Origin: Isoetes taiwanensis
Taxonomy: Eukaryota; Streptophyta; Lycopodiopsida; Isoetales; Isoetaceae
Length of the DNA: 64,000 nt
NCBI GenBank assembly: GCA_021234155.1
Contig: JAJEKV010000146.1
Location: 1,058,001 to 1,122,000 of the forward strand
Direction of reading: 5' to 3'
A program made the translations under genes and the position numbers. Position 1 is the stretch's first letter, and the number at the start of each line of letters is the position of its first letter. Shown piece after piece: positions 53,899 through 64,000 of the stretch. A model generated the notes under the pieces. It did no database searches and was not told the DNA's origin. It saw only the letters and a program-made list of their open reading frames with translations.

Positions 53899-54026
53899 CC
53901 GTGGTTTAGTGGTAAGGCCTTGGTTTGCGGTTACCCCATCAGGGTTCAAAACCCACTACCTATCATTGGGTGGGTGCAAGTCCCACCAACCTTGTCTCCA
54001 AAAAAAAAAAAAAAAAAAAAAAAAAA
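53899..54026 (+). mobile_element. tRNA-derived SINE with poly(A) tail
   Basis: A-box-like TGGTTTAGTGG (53,902-53,912) and B-box GGGTTCAAAACCC (53,941-53,953) at normal spacing form a polymerase III promoter. A tRNA-unrelated body of about 45 bases and 27 A (54,000-54,026) follow. It lies 160-285 bases upstream of the MED6 start codon, in its probable promoter, on the opposite strand. No target duplication found. Confidence 0.8.
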
Positions 54027-57000
54027 CACTAGCAAAAGGCACACCAGAAGGCTTTGACAAGGTTTTATTTAGCTAGGCATATAAATTAAAGATAGTAGAA
54101 TATTACGTGCATTGAACAAATTGCTTGCATTGCGATAATTGCTTTTTCCATATAAGGGCTGAGCATTTGCATTTTGACTAAGACTTTGGCTCCCTTCTTT
54201 CAAGCATTCTAGTGTTGCCCACTTTAGAACTATAAAATGCCTAGAGTTTCTGAAGGATTTTTTGGCATTAATCAGACTTCATATATTCCCTTATAAAATA
54301 TGCATAATGTACACGCTATCTATTTGGAAGGGCATCCAAAAAATAAAGTTGGCACATCATGGTTTTTGGTAAAGACACAATTTATTGTGGTAGAGTTAGA
54401 TTTTGTTACAGCAATACAGTTCAATGTGATTGTTAGAACATTGCTCACAAAATGTTTACCCAATGAAACATATACAATTTTATGGTCTAGTTCACTGTGA
54501 TGTATTAAGCGGTATCAGAGTGAAGGGTTGCGGTTCTTTTGGGAACCATGGGCAATGGGATCACCAGTGAAATTTGGACTTTCTAATATGTGAGAGGAAT
54601 TAAAGAAGTCAGAAATGATGGAGCTAGGAATTTTCCAGAGGGCCGTAAAGATCATTGTTCTTGTATGTGCTGCAAGAACTACTATTAGTTCTTATTTTGC
54701 TGGAGCATGGCAACAGAATGAAGAGGAGATTATCATTTTGGAGTTCACAAGAATATATTTGGATTATCTTAATGGAGTAAAAGCCTCTATGCATGAAGGA
54801 AAATCATATGATTTCAATATTAGAGTGAATAGTGGAACTGAGATGGATTTGGCCACTATTGCTGCAAGCGAAGCTGAAGTACCAGTAGCAGAGAAAACTC
54901 AGTGCTTTCGTGGATAATGCTCGAAGTATATGGATCGACTTGTTGTGAACAAGTTCGGATTACTGGGGAAACTTCTATGATCTTTTGAGGACTATGGAAT
55001 AATAAGGGTGACTGGTGTGTTGTCGTGGAAAAGCTTGTCATGGAGACAAGTAACACCTGCTACACAACATTGAGCACTGCTTTATCATAATAGCCGAACT
55101 ACCTGCCATAACCTCCTGCCATCTCTAGAAGTCTGTTTTGATCATCTGAGCCTATGTAACTTCCAACCTTTAAGCCTGAATATGAGAACCGCAAAAGCAT
55201 CTTGCTTGAGATTGCAGAGTCAGATCGTGGTGAGAGGCCGATTGGCCGTGGGGGTCATTTATATGAATATTTGAATTTAGAAGTCATTTATATTAACACT
55301 TGATATTTGCAGGTTTGCTTAGTGTTAAGCATTAGGAAGAACTCTACGAATAAGCTATCGAATATATGGATGCGAAATTTGGATGTGGAATCTCAAATTG
55401 CTTCATATAATATGGGCTTATGGGTAAAGTTCGTAAGTTGATTTTCTTTATGCGAAATAAAGAGTAAAATTTTATTTCTTGTGTGTACCCATGGTAGATT
55501 GATAATTACAATTGCAATGTAATAGGCCTGAACATGGTGGACTAATTGTGAATGCCTCTTGGTAGATCAGCAATTGTGCTGCAGCGCATGATGTATATTT
55601 TTGAAGAGCAGTAATTGTGGTTGCAACATAATTGGCTTGACAAAACTTGCATCTGTAGATACACTGTAACGTGGTGGCGATACAATCAAGTAGTACGGCG
55701 GAGGTACGAAAGATAATAACGTATCATGGAGGTACAAGGGATATATCGTACTATGAAAGTACGCGAATATCCGTAACTACTTCTGGAGTTTTGCAGGGAT
55801 TATAAAACTTTCAGACTGGTGATGATCATGGGAGATCCATCTTGAGAAGGGATGGATTGATATGGAGCAAGCAGGGGGGAGTGGTCCATGGCGAATGGGT
55901 TATTGGAATATGGCAAAAATTATGGCAAATATTATGTAGATGTTATTTCTAAGGTCACCTAATAATATAAAGAGGCTGAGCTATAACATCAAAATCAAGG
56001 GAAACGTCTAACACAGTCATAAGAACCATTGATATTTATGGGCAGGGTCGAGGTACTATCATTGGGATGATTATTTGTTGAGAGAGCTGCCCATCCCATA
56101 TGATAAGTCATGTAATCTAATTAAAAGCAAGGAGCTATATTGATATAAAAGGCAAGCGCACCGCTAAAAAGGCTAAAAGTCGTGGAGAGATCTATAAATA
56201 GAAGCTGAACTTCAGTTGGACATATCTTTGCAACCAAAGCTCCGATTGAGACCAACTCGAAGCCTAGTTTCCGAATTGGGGGTGGCACATTTCGGATTTC
56301 ATCTGTATGCGGGAGTAATGGCCAAAAATGTGACAAGGGGTCACAGATTACTGCTACAACGACATTACAGACTTGCAATTGTTTTCTGATCTGTGGCTAC
56401 TTGGAGTAGTGAGACTAGCCTGGAGGGCCAATAAACTAGATGCCAGAGTTTTGTATTTGCCATAGCACTTGAGTTTTGCTATAACCCAGTGGATCCGGTT
56501 GGGTGGTTAATGGTGCTGCCATATCAATTGTGCATGAATAAAGTTTCTTTAGTCCAATGTTCTATTATTTTATTGTGGAATCTATGATTTTTGTCTTTAT
56601 TACGACAACCCACATATACATGAACCGTATCGGATATCATGATCATTTGGGATCTATATGGACCTGTGCGAAGTCCGTATATAATGAAACTGTGCTTCCT
56701 TGAATAGGTTAAGACAACACATTACCAATGCCACATGAACCCCACATTGGAAGCGGGGGCTTGCAATACTACCTATGTATGCATACCGCCTATGAAAGGT
56801 GCGGACTCATTATCTCGATTGACAGTGCATACCATCCGCAAATTGAGACAGGTATTTGGATGGGAAAGCCATGCCAGGACAGGTTGTGTTAATGCTGCCA
56901 AATGGGAGCCGTTCAGGATGAATACTATACCCTCCAAAGCTATCCAGCATATGATCAAATCTGGATAAGCTATGTTGAGTTGGTCAGGCCTGGCTAGCTG

Positions 57001-57100
57001 CTACATGTGATACCGAGTATGGCTTCAGTACGGATGCTGGGATTATGGATGTGCAGGATTAACTATCTCCTTGGACGCTCATTTGACTTGTATGTATATT
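54027..57100. other. Unassigned stretch with weak retroelement traces
   Basis: CGGTATCAGAGTGAAGG at 54,510 resembles an LTR primer-binding site, and a 100-codon ORF follows (54,615-54,917), but no LTR or pol domain is visible. Around 55,670-55,790 short motifs built on GTACG/GTAC recur. A 77-codon ORF at 56,735-56,968 is unrecognised. Confidence 0.35.
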
Positions 57101-57109
57101 TCATGATAT

Positions 57110-57275
57110 GTATCTTTGTACAGTTTGACAACACCTTTATTACTACCACGATTTTTCCTTCGAAAACCTTCAGGGCAGGGGTTTTTTAATCCCAACAGTA
57201 ATAAGCCTAATGCGCTCTTTCATTGGATCCTATAGACCCATGATGATAAAAACAATACTATTCTATTCTATCTAA
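57110..57275 (+). repeat. Short repeat family, copy C
   Basis: TTTGTACAGTTTGAC, then TATTACTA...TTCGAAAACCTTCAGGG...CAGTAATA (core 57,138-57,203), the shared GCGCTCTTTC region, and a tail of ATTCT units ending at 57,274. Confidence 0.7.
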
Positions 57276-57294
57276 AAACAAAATACCTTGCCTT

Positions 57295-57296
<2 letters not shown>

Positions 57297-57340
<44 letters not shown>
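57297..57340. repeat. (GA)n microsatellite
   Basis: About 22 GA units, continued by three TAGA units. Confidence 0.95.
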
Positions 57341-57344
<4 letters not shown>

Positions 57345-57549
57345 TAGATAGTATTTTAACGTCACGCGACTAAGCAGCATCCAACTGGACATGTGACCAC
57401 ACACCACACTACATTGCGTTGTTGGGCCCTGCCCCCAACCACTTTACATTGCGTCTGTGGGTTTTGACACCCAACAGTTCAGAGTGCGATTCTGGGTGGT
57501 CTCGAACTCGAGACCTATAGTTGCTAGACCTAGTGTATTACCACTAGAC

Positions 57550-57552
<3 letters not shown>
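57345..57552 (-). mobile_element. tRNA-derived SINE inserted between (GA)n tracts
   Basis: On the minus strand TCTAGTGGTAA (A-box, 57,538-57,548) and GGTCTCGAGTTCGAGACC (B-box, 57,498-57,515), then a body of about 150 bases, ending in CTATCTATCTATCTCTC. Both flanks are (GA)n, so it probably landed in a microsatellite or uses GA as its target. Confidence 0.7.

Positions 57553-57603
<51 letters not shown>
57551..57603. repeat. (AG)n microsatellite
   Basis: About 26 uninterrupted units. Confidence 0.95.
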
Positions 57604-57605
<2 letters not shown>

Positions 57606-57950
57606 AGGGGATTCATCTATATAGTGGTGGTATACGTCATCTGTATTCCTCAAGTTGGACAAAACTCCCCCCTATATAAGGATTTGTATCGGGAAAAACC
57701 CCCCTTATACTGTTGTATCTTTTCTTCTATTTTATACCCCTACCTTAGTTTTGCCCCATAATGCTTTCTTAATTATAGTAACCTTATAGGATTCGTAGTC
57801 TCAAACTTCATGTCTTAGTATACTCCTTCCCTTAAATTTACAATTTTAAAACTAGAAAAACTTATAAAGTGTCTTACATATACATATAGTAAAACCCCCC
57901 TTCCGACCACTCACATATTTTTCAAGGTTCAATAATGTGAACCGTCCTTG

Positions 57951-58005
57951 AGAAAGAGAAAGAGAAAGAGAAAGAGAAAGAGAAAGAGAAAGAGAAAGAG
58001 AAAGA
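57951..58005. repeat. (AGAAAG)n microsatellite
   Basis: About nine 6-bp units. Confidence 0.95.
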
Positions 58006-58769
58006 TAACCCGCACCCATAAGTAATAACACTAAGATATTCTTGGCATCGTCATTGTTAAAAACTGGGACCTAAGTCGTATTTAATTAAAATTGGTCCAT
58101 GCGATTCCCTTTTTTTTGGGAACACTCTTATTTTATGAAAAAAAAAAATGTGTGAAGCTTTTTTGGCCTAATTAATTCTTGAAAAGAGTTTTTTCGTGTG
58201 AGGTTCGGTCCCTTCATGAAGACGTTTCACCACTTTTTTCTCGGATGGCAAGTCGAGTCATTAAAAATAAATGGTTTTTTGTGTGAGGGTGAATCCCTTT
58301 AGCGAGACATTTCGACCCTTTTTTCTCGAATACATAGACAAGAAATCACAAACTCCAACAGAAATTAAGAATTCGTATTTTTTATTGGGCTCATTATAGT
58401 GGATGAAGAGACCACAGCGTTACACCCTCTTCACACACGGGCCACCTAATGCCAATGTTGTGTGCAACACTCTCAGGACCTATTCAAGCCATAAGAGCAA
58501 CTTGAAGACGATAGAAATCTATATGAAGAGGTGCTTCATGGGCCAGACATTGACCTATCCAACTGATATCACCGCCCTCTTCTCGCCTCCTTTCTTTAAT
58601 GAACAGGTCTTCCATTGCTCCCAAACATGTACTATCTATTTTAGGATAAGGACTGCAAAAGACGAGAATGAAGTTAGTCAAGTGGCGCTACAAACGAGAC
58701 AAATAAAATAAAAACCAGTTCCGAAGGCCATTTACAAAAAAAAAGCAAGTTTGAGAGCTTTCTCGAATA
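58006..58769. other. Unassigned stretch
   Basis: A 102-codon plus-strand frame (58,403-58,711) overlaps an open minus-strand frame; neither is recognisable. A near-repeat, (TTTT)CGTGTGAGG(T/G)(T/G), occurs at about 58,192 and 58,278 before similar text. Confidence 0.3.
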
Positions 58770-59205
58770 TTAGACTAAAAAAAGGCAAGTTTGAGTCGAG
58801 AAAGGCACCTCAGAGTGAAAAATGCAAATCTAAGAGCCTATGAGGACATAGTCGAGAAAGACAGCTCAGAGTGAAAAATGCAGTTTTGAGTGCCTAAGGA
58901 AGCTCAGAGCGAGTCGAGAAAGACAGAACAGATTGGAGTTCTGAGGGCCTAAGGCATCATAGAGTGAAAAATTTAGGTCTGAGGGCCTTTCTTGACTTGT
59001 GAGTCGAGAAAGACAACTCAGAGTAAAAAAATATAGTTCTAAGCGCCTTAGGCAGCTCAAAGTGAAAAATTTAGGTCTGAGGGCTTTTCTAGACTCATCA
59101 GTCGAGAAAGACAGCTCAAAGTGAAAAACGCAATTCTGAAGGCCTTTCTTGACTCTCGAGTCTAGAAAGGCAGCTCAGAGTAAAAAATGCAGGCCTGAGG
59201 ACAAT
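58770..59205. repeat. Degenerate tandem array, GAGTCGAGAAAGRCAGCTCAG
   Basis: Six to eight units of about 50-90 bases alternate GTCGAGAAAG(A/G)CAGCTCAGAG, AGTGAAAAATGCA and TCTGAGGGCCT. Lengths and order vary between units. Confidence 0.7.
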
Positions 59206-59206
59206 G

Positions 59207-59474
59207 TATGAAGGACAGGCTAAAGCACCATGGCTCATAAGAATGATAAGAAGTGCATGTCTGCTATCATCACTCATAAGAAAATCCTGAGAGGAAGGAA
59301 CTACAAGCTAGACAAAGACCATGAAACATTGACTTATAAGGAAAACATATGAAGGACAGGTAAAAGCACCATGGCTCATAAGAAACGATAAGAAGTGCAT
59401 GTCTGCTATCATAACTCATAAGAAAATCTTGAGAGGAAGGAACTACAAGCTAGACAAAGACCACGAAACATTGA
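59207..59474. repeat. 141-bp tandem duplication
   Basis: Copies begin at 59,207 and 59,348 with TATGAAGGACAGG and end GACAAAGACCA(T/C)GAAACATTG. They differ by a few substitutions and small indels, so the duplication is older than those at 24 kb. Confidence 0.85.
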
Positions 59475-60822
59475 AATCCGGCCAAGATCATGAAGGTCTT
59501 CAACTGAAATGACTATGAAAAGAAATAGGATCTTCCTAGAGATGCATTTTGGAAGGCCCATAAAATGCCATAAACCCATATAACTCAAATGTTATAAGAT
59601 ACTCGAAAATGCAATCCCAAACATTTGACAAGGCCCATGCGAAAAAGTGAAAACTTTTAAAAGATCAACTATCAAGATAAATAAGCTAAAGCAAAGAGGC
59701 TAATGGCACGTCCTAATCACAAACTCTAAATGAGCATGCAAAGAATGAAATGATGAGCTAATATGGCATAAACTACAAATCACCCAAATATAACTTGAAT
59801 ACACGCTCATGGACCTCCAAAGCTTGAACTTGCCAAACGGGTAAAGCTTAAAACAGATAAATCCTCTTCAGTTTTTTTTTCTCGAATCTTTTTTGTTCTT
59901 ATTTCTCTACCACGCTCCCCTCCCCCCCCCTTCAAAATTTGAATTTTGGCGCATACCTTTTGGGCCTTCTCTTTTTTGGCATGGCTCTAGTCCCCTGCCA
60001 AAGATCCAGCTATGGCGATACCGACAAAAGGTGCAGCCTCTCCTTACTCCTTCTCGAAGCTATTTCTGACAGTAAGATAGATTTTTTCATCTGTGTTAAA
60101 TACCCATGCCCAAGAATTATCCTTTTCTTTAGCCATGAATGGCAAGGTTAGATCTGTGAGAAAGAACTGTCGGCTTTAACTTGATGGCCGGAGTTAATAC
60201 AGGGAACTTTATTGCTAAAGCTTCTTCGATTCTAAAGACTCCAATTCTTTCTTCTACAGCCTATTCTAATAACAGACTTTTGATTTATCAACGTGAATCA
60301 GTTGAATCCGCCTATTCAGACAGCTGAAGAAATCAATTTGCATCGTTCTCTCTCTCTCTGGCAATCTAACAGCGCCACTCTCCCCACCACTTTCAGAGTC
60401 CACAAAATAGTCTTGCCTTTTCAAATTTACAACATATTCCTTGAGAGAAGAGGCCAAATCCTCGACAATAAGAACAAGCATTCGATCCTTTGGTTGCCTT
60501 TCTTTGCCAGCATCTGCTAGTTCAGGTCCCCCTTTTATTTCATAGATGCTAGTTCATATCACCCTTTTATTTCACTCATAAGATATGTATGCGATTAAAT
60601 GTGAAAGAAACATACATTAACTAAAGAGGATTTTATAAATGATTTCCCCTTTAAAACCAGCCGGTGATGTATTATTATTTTAGTATGTTATTGGAGATGT
60701 CGTATTTTTGGGTTTGGCAAAAATTAAAAACCCAAATAAATAAAATTGTTGTTTCCTCCAGCATTTGGGTTGTTCTAAAGATAGAGGACAAGCAGGTCTA
60801 GCTATGGTAGAGGGCAAAAGCT
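59475..60822. other. Unassigned stretch
   Basis: Short overlapping frames only (59,939-60,151 plus; 60,266-60,481 minus). Nothing recognised. Confidence 0.3.
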
Positions 60823-61251
60823 ATGGCTGATGGAAAGGTTTCTATGGATAAGGAAGAATTTTGGGGAGGAAATTTAGAAAGAGATGGATTTTTAAAATTA
60901 CGAGTCACTCTTACAGATGATGGCTTTGTTTTGGCTGCAACTGCTGGATTCACAACAATAGAGGCAGTATTATTCGTGCCACTTCATTCCCCGATTGCCT
61001 CAATGCAAAGTCTAGAGTGGGACAGATTTGAATTGTGCAATTTGTTGGGGTTGCAGGCATTTATGCCATGGTTCTCTTCTTATAAGAAGAGAACCATCAT
61101 TCTGGGGAAAGGGACGCCTGTTTTGGCGTCACGCCATTTTGGGCATCAGATCTATCTATGGCCTGAGCCTTCTATGGCGCAGGCTTTCTTTGGCTCTGTC
61201 TACTATATATCCATGTTGCCTGCTAGCATTCCTCATCGGCATTTCCTCTGA
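60823..61251 (+). CDS. Hypothetical protein, 142 aa, unrecognised
   Basis: An ATG-to-TGA frame: the first half (MADGKVSMDKEEFWGGNLER, then LKLRVTLTDDGFVLAATAGF) is protein-like, while the second half contains a perfect 30-bp DNA palindrome and is less so. It could be a first exon that ends before the palindrome. No family recognised, no neighbours to help. Confidence 0.35.
   Translation: MADGKVSMDKEEFWGGNLERDGFLKLRVTLTDDGFVLAATAGFTTIEAVLFVPLHSPIASMQSLEWDRFELCNLLGLQAFMPWFSSYKKRTIILGKGTPVLASRHFGHQIYLWPEPSMAQAFFGSVYYISMLPASIPHRHFL
61068..61097. repeat. Perfect 30-bp palindrome
   Basis: ATGGTTCTCTTCTTA followed directly by its exact reverse complement, no spacer. Confidence 0.95.
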
Positions 61252-61501
61252 GCTGAATTCTATTGGTTCTAGAGTTTCCATATAGCTTATTCTTTCATTC
61301 AGGTACTGCTCTCTGACTGCTCCAGATGGATTGGGCTCAGAATTACCAGCTCTTTTGGGGATCACGGTATTCTTGCAGTCCCGATCCCAAAAAAACCAAT
61401 GGGCATTTACTCATGCTTGCTTGGCTTGTTCTCTCAAAACTTTTTCGTGCTAGTCTTTTCTGTTTTATGATGCTAGCCCTTCTCATCCACTTATTCAGTT
61501 A

Positions 61502-61614
61502 TCTGCTCTATCCTTTCTAACTCGCCATGTTCTTCTGCTCTATCCTTTCTGATTCGCCTTGTTCTTCTGCTCTATCCTTTCTGATTCTATCCTTTCTGAT
61601 TCGCCATGTTCTTA
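61502..61614. repeat. 32-bp tandem repeat, three copies plus a partial
   Basis: Units start TCTGCTCTATCCTTTCT at 61,502, 61,534 and 61,566; the third carries an internal 15-bp repeat of CTATCCTTTCTGATT. Confidence 0.85.
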
Positions 61615-64000
61615 TGCTCTTCTTTGTTGACCGCGGGATGCTTACCTTCGATCTTTCCCTTGTTTGTCTGTCAGTTTCGAGCCCTCCTGTGCTTATATAG
61701 CTTTGTTTTTTTTTTTTTTTGGTGCATTTGATACAATCTTTCGTTGTATGTTGAAGTATCTGAGTGATGATCTTGTCTTCCTTAACTTACAGGTAATTCA
61801 AGAAAGTCATTTCAGTGGATAGTATCTTGCTTCCCGGTACCACCTGGAGGAGTTCTATCCATGATGCATAGTTTGTAATTATGTGTGTTTTGACAACTAA
61901 CAGTTTACTGGGATCATATAAATTTCAATGGCCTATCATGACCTCGAAACCATAACTTAAGAGGTCACGCGAGATGCTTGTTGTAGATGTTTTTAGACAG
62001 CTTAGTTGTCTTTTAGATGCATTTAATCTTGTTAGGAGGCTTGCTTGGATCGTTCTTTTGGTTGATTGGCTTGGGTGGTTTGTTGTTTGAGTTTTTCGAT
62101 TAGGCATTTTTTGTAATTGTTTTGCTCTCAGCCAAGTGTAGAGTGTAATAGGTACTATTATTCCTTCCTGAACCATCAATTTATATTACTTTGTGGTCGA
62201 ATTTTTTGGCTGGTAGAGGTGTTGGCCATGGTTGCTTCGCTCGGTTGGTCCTTTTTGTTGCCTTTATAAATTCTTGATCCATTTTTAGTTTGTTAAGTTG
62301 ATTCTTGTTTCTTATATGCTTGTATTCCTTTTTTCTCCGTTCTTCACGTTCTTGTATGATTGGTATTCCTTTTGGTAGTTCTTATGCTTGCACTATCTCC
62401 AGTTACAACATGACTCATTCTGTTAGTTACCTCATGTGTGCCAATTGTTGCATTGTTTCCTATTTCTCCATGGTTTTTCTTTTTATACTGGCACCTTGAC
62501 CCCGTTACTCTCGAAACCCATTAAAACTTGCAGGCTTATGTTCCAGGGACTAGTCAAGTCGACGAGGCAAGATCATGTGGCTTCATGGTTTCAGACGACA
62601 TGTTTTTTGGATCCATCACCTCACTTCAGTGTTTCTACCATGGTTAGTCATGTTTACGGGATCTGATTGCAGTTGTCATGGATGCACCCTTCTTTGTTTT
62701 GACCATGGTGCACCCTTCGTATATTTAGCATCAATTGTCATTCTATAGGGTTTATAGCTTATTATGTTTAATTTGTATCAGTTTTCTATGTAGATTGTGT
62801 TTTGGGTCGACCTTTGCATATAAACTTTGTCCACCATCTTCATTAAGACATTCTATGTTTTCTTTCTCCTGAACTTTTCCTTAGCTACATTTCATTATCA
62901 GTAGGTGATTCGTGTCAGTTTGCCATGTGGCTTTTTATCTAAGCTTTTGAATCACGTACCTTTATTCTTTCACCCGACATGGTGGTGGGCCGTTACATCT
63001 CTCTTTCCTACCAAAATTGATCCCTTTTTAGGATCTTAGGTTTGTCCATCATTGGTCTATTAGTACCATTTGTGGTGGTCGCTAATATTTGGTTGTTTTG
63101 CAGAGGTTTTACATTGGTGGTATTTTGTAAAATCATTTGCCCATGTTTACTTGGCTTTTGCCAGAGCTATATCTCAGTTTGCATTCGCATTTATTATGGC
63201 TCTATTGATGTTCTTATTACTTTGGTGGTTGTGAGTTTTAGTTGCATATTTTATATTGTATTCCCTTAGGTGACTTGTTCCTTGTCATTGTTACGACCAC
63301 CCAGCCATGTGCCCCTTCAATTCTTTTGGCTCATTGATTTCTTTCCATTGCCATTTTCGTTCCCTTTACTACATCATTCATTATTTCCTTTTCTCCATTT
63401 TAGTTCCATTTATCTTATTGAGCTCTAATATTGTTCCCTTTCTCGTTCCTTGTTAGTACTCACTCTTGCCGTTTGGGTTGTACACGAGTTGCTTCCAGAC
63501 TTCTTGTTACTTTGCTCTGCTCTGCTTGTCTCAATAGCTCCAAGTTGTTCTTGTCTCATGATATTCTTAGTTGCAGTTCGTTCATTGCCCGATGCCTGAT
63601 CAGTTCCTCTAGCCCTTGCCTTTCTCATGGCATTCTCAGTTATGGTTTGTTCGGTTGCCCGATTTGTTCCTCTCGCCCTTTAATTCCTGAAGTGGTTTTT
63701 ATTGCCTTGGGTCCTATTCATCCCACCTCACTCCGCCTTGCTCTATACTTAGTAGGTTTCTGTAGTTTTATGCAGGTTTCCTTCTTGTCACTTTTTCTAT
63801 CCTAGTTTAGGCACCTGGAGACCCTGGTCCTTTCATTTGCATGCAAAATCTATAAATTCCCTTTTTTTTTAAATTGAAGGCTATTTATATTAAAGTATAT
63901 TATAAAGGTTACAAAACACTTTTTTCAAGGGAAGTTTAACCCTAAAGCTTATAAGTTTTTAAAGAGATAAGCACAAGATAAAAAGTCTGAGCAACAGAAA
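61615..64000. other. T-rich stretch without recognisable genes
   Basis: Strong pyrimidine bias on the plus strand. The longest frames (124 codons at 63,431-63,805 plus; 84 codons at 61,925-62,179 minus) have no recognisable domain. It includes a poly(T) run near 61,709-61,722. Confidence 0.4.

Overview
This window looks like nuclear DNA of a land plant. The best evidence is a complete five-exon gene for Mediator subunit 6 (MED6), together with a plant-type LINE with a DUF4283-like ORF1, a Ty3/gypsy element primed by initiator-Met tRNA, tRNA-derived SINEs, and long (GA)n tracts. Several protein families here (a DUF7869-type transposase, a second transposase resembling proteins best known from cnidarians, and a ParB/methyltransferase-like protein) suggest a fern, lycophyte or bryophyte rather than a seed plant. 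That lineage call is an inference and is weak.

Layout. 0-1.4 kb: decayed transposase-like gene. 1.4-7 kb: few believable genes, with several dispersed arrays of short motifs (CACCACATG, CATGCCACCTAGG, GGCACAAGGCC) and one acidic serine-rich ORF. 7-12 kb, minus strand: an FCP1/NIF-phosphatase-like pseudogene, three tandem hairpins, and a possible coiled-coil gene whose intron holds a CACCACATG array. 12.9-13.6 kb: a rearranged rDNA pseudogene (25S 5' end joined to an 18S piece). 15.65-22.52 kb: a full-length LINE bounded by a 16-bp target-site duplication, with an intact ORF2. 22.7-24.5 kb: a pogo/CENP-B-like transposase pseudogene broken by a striking cluster of tandem duplications. 27.5-47.4 kb: a decayed Ty3/gypsy element. 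49.3-53.7 kb: MED6. 54-64 kb: mostly repeats and unassigned DNA.

The most notable object is a 10.2-kb DNA element at 34,105-44,313, nested in the gypsy reverse-transcriptase gene. It has 26-bp terminal inverted repeats (24/26 matching) and a 4-bp target duplication, TACT. Removing the element and one TACT restores the gypsy reading frame exactly. It carries: (i) on the minus strand, a four-exon, about 1,157-codon gene with a ParB-like domain followed by a region resembling a beta-class N6/N4 DNA methyltransferase whose DPPY-like motif is replaced; (ii) on the plus strand, a decayed DUF7869-type transposase gene that probably mobilised it; (iii) two 80-codon tandem paralogues, each with a TATA box 37 nt upstream; (iv) four perfectly periodic 18-bp direct repeats upstream of the ParB/methyltransferase gene; and (v) ten hyphenated palindromes of the form WCGC-N4-GCGW, whose outer arms differ from copy to copy yet usually remain complementary. 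A cargo gene with ParB and methyltransferase features plus recurrent dyad sites and iteron-like repeats is the best candidate here for an undescribed system.
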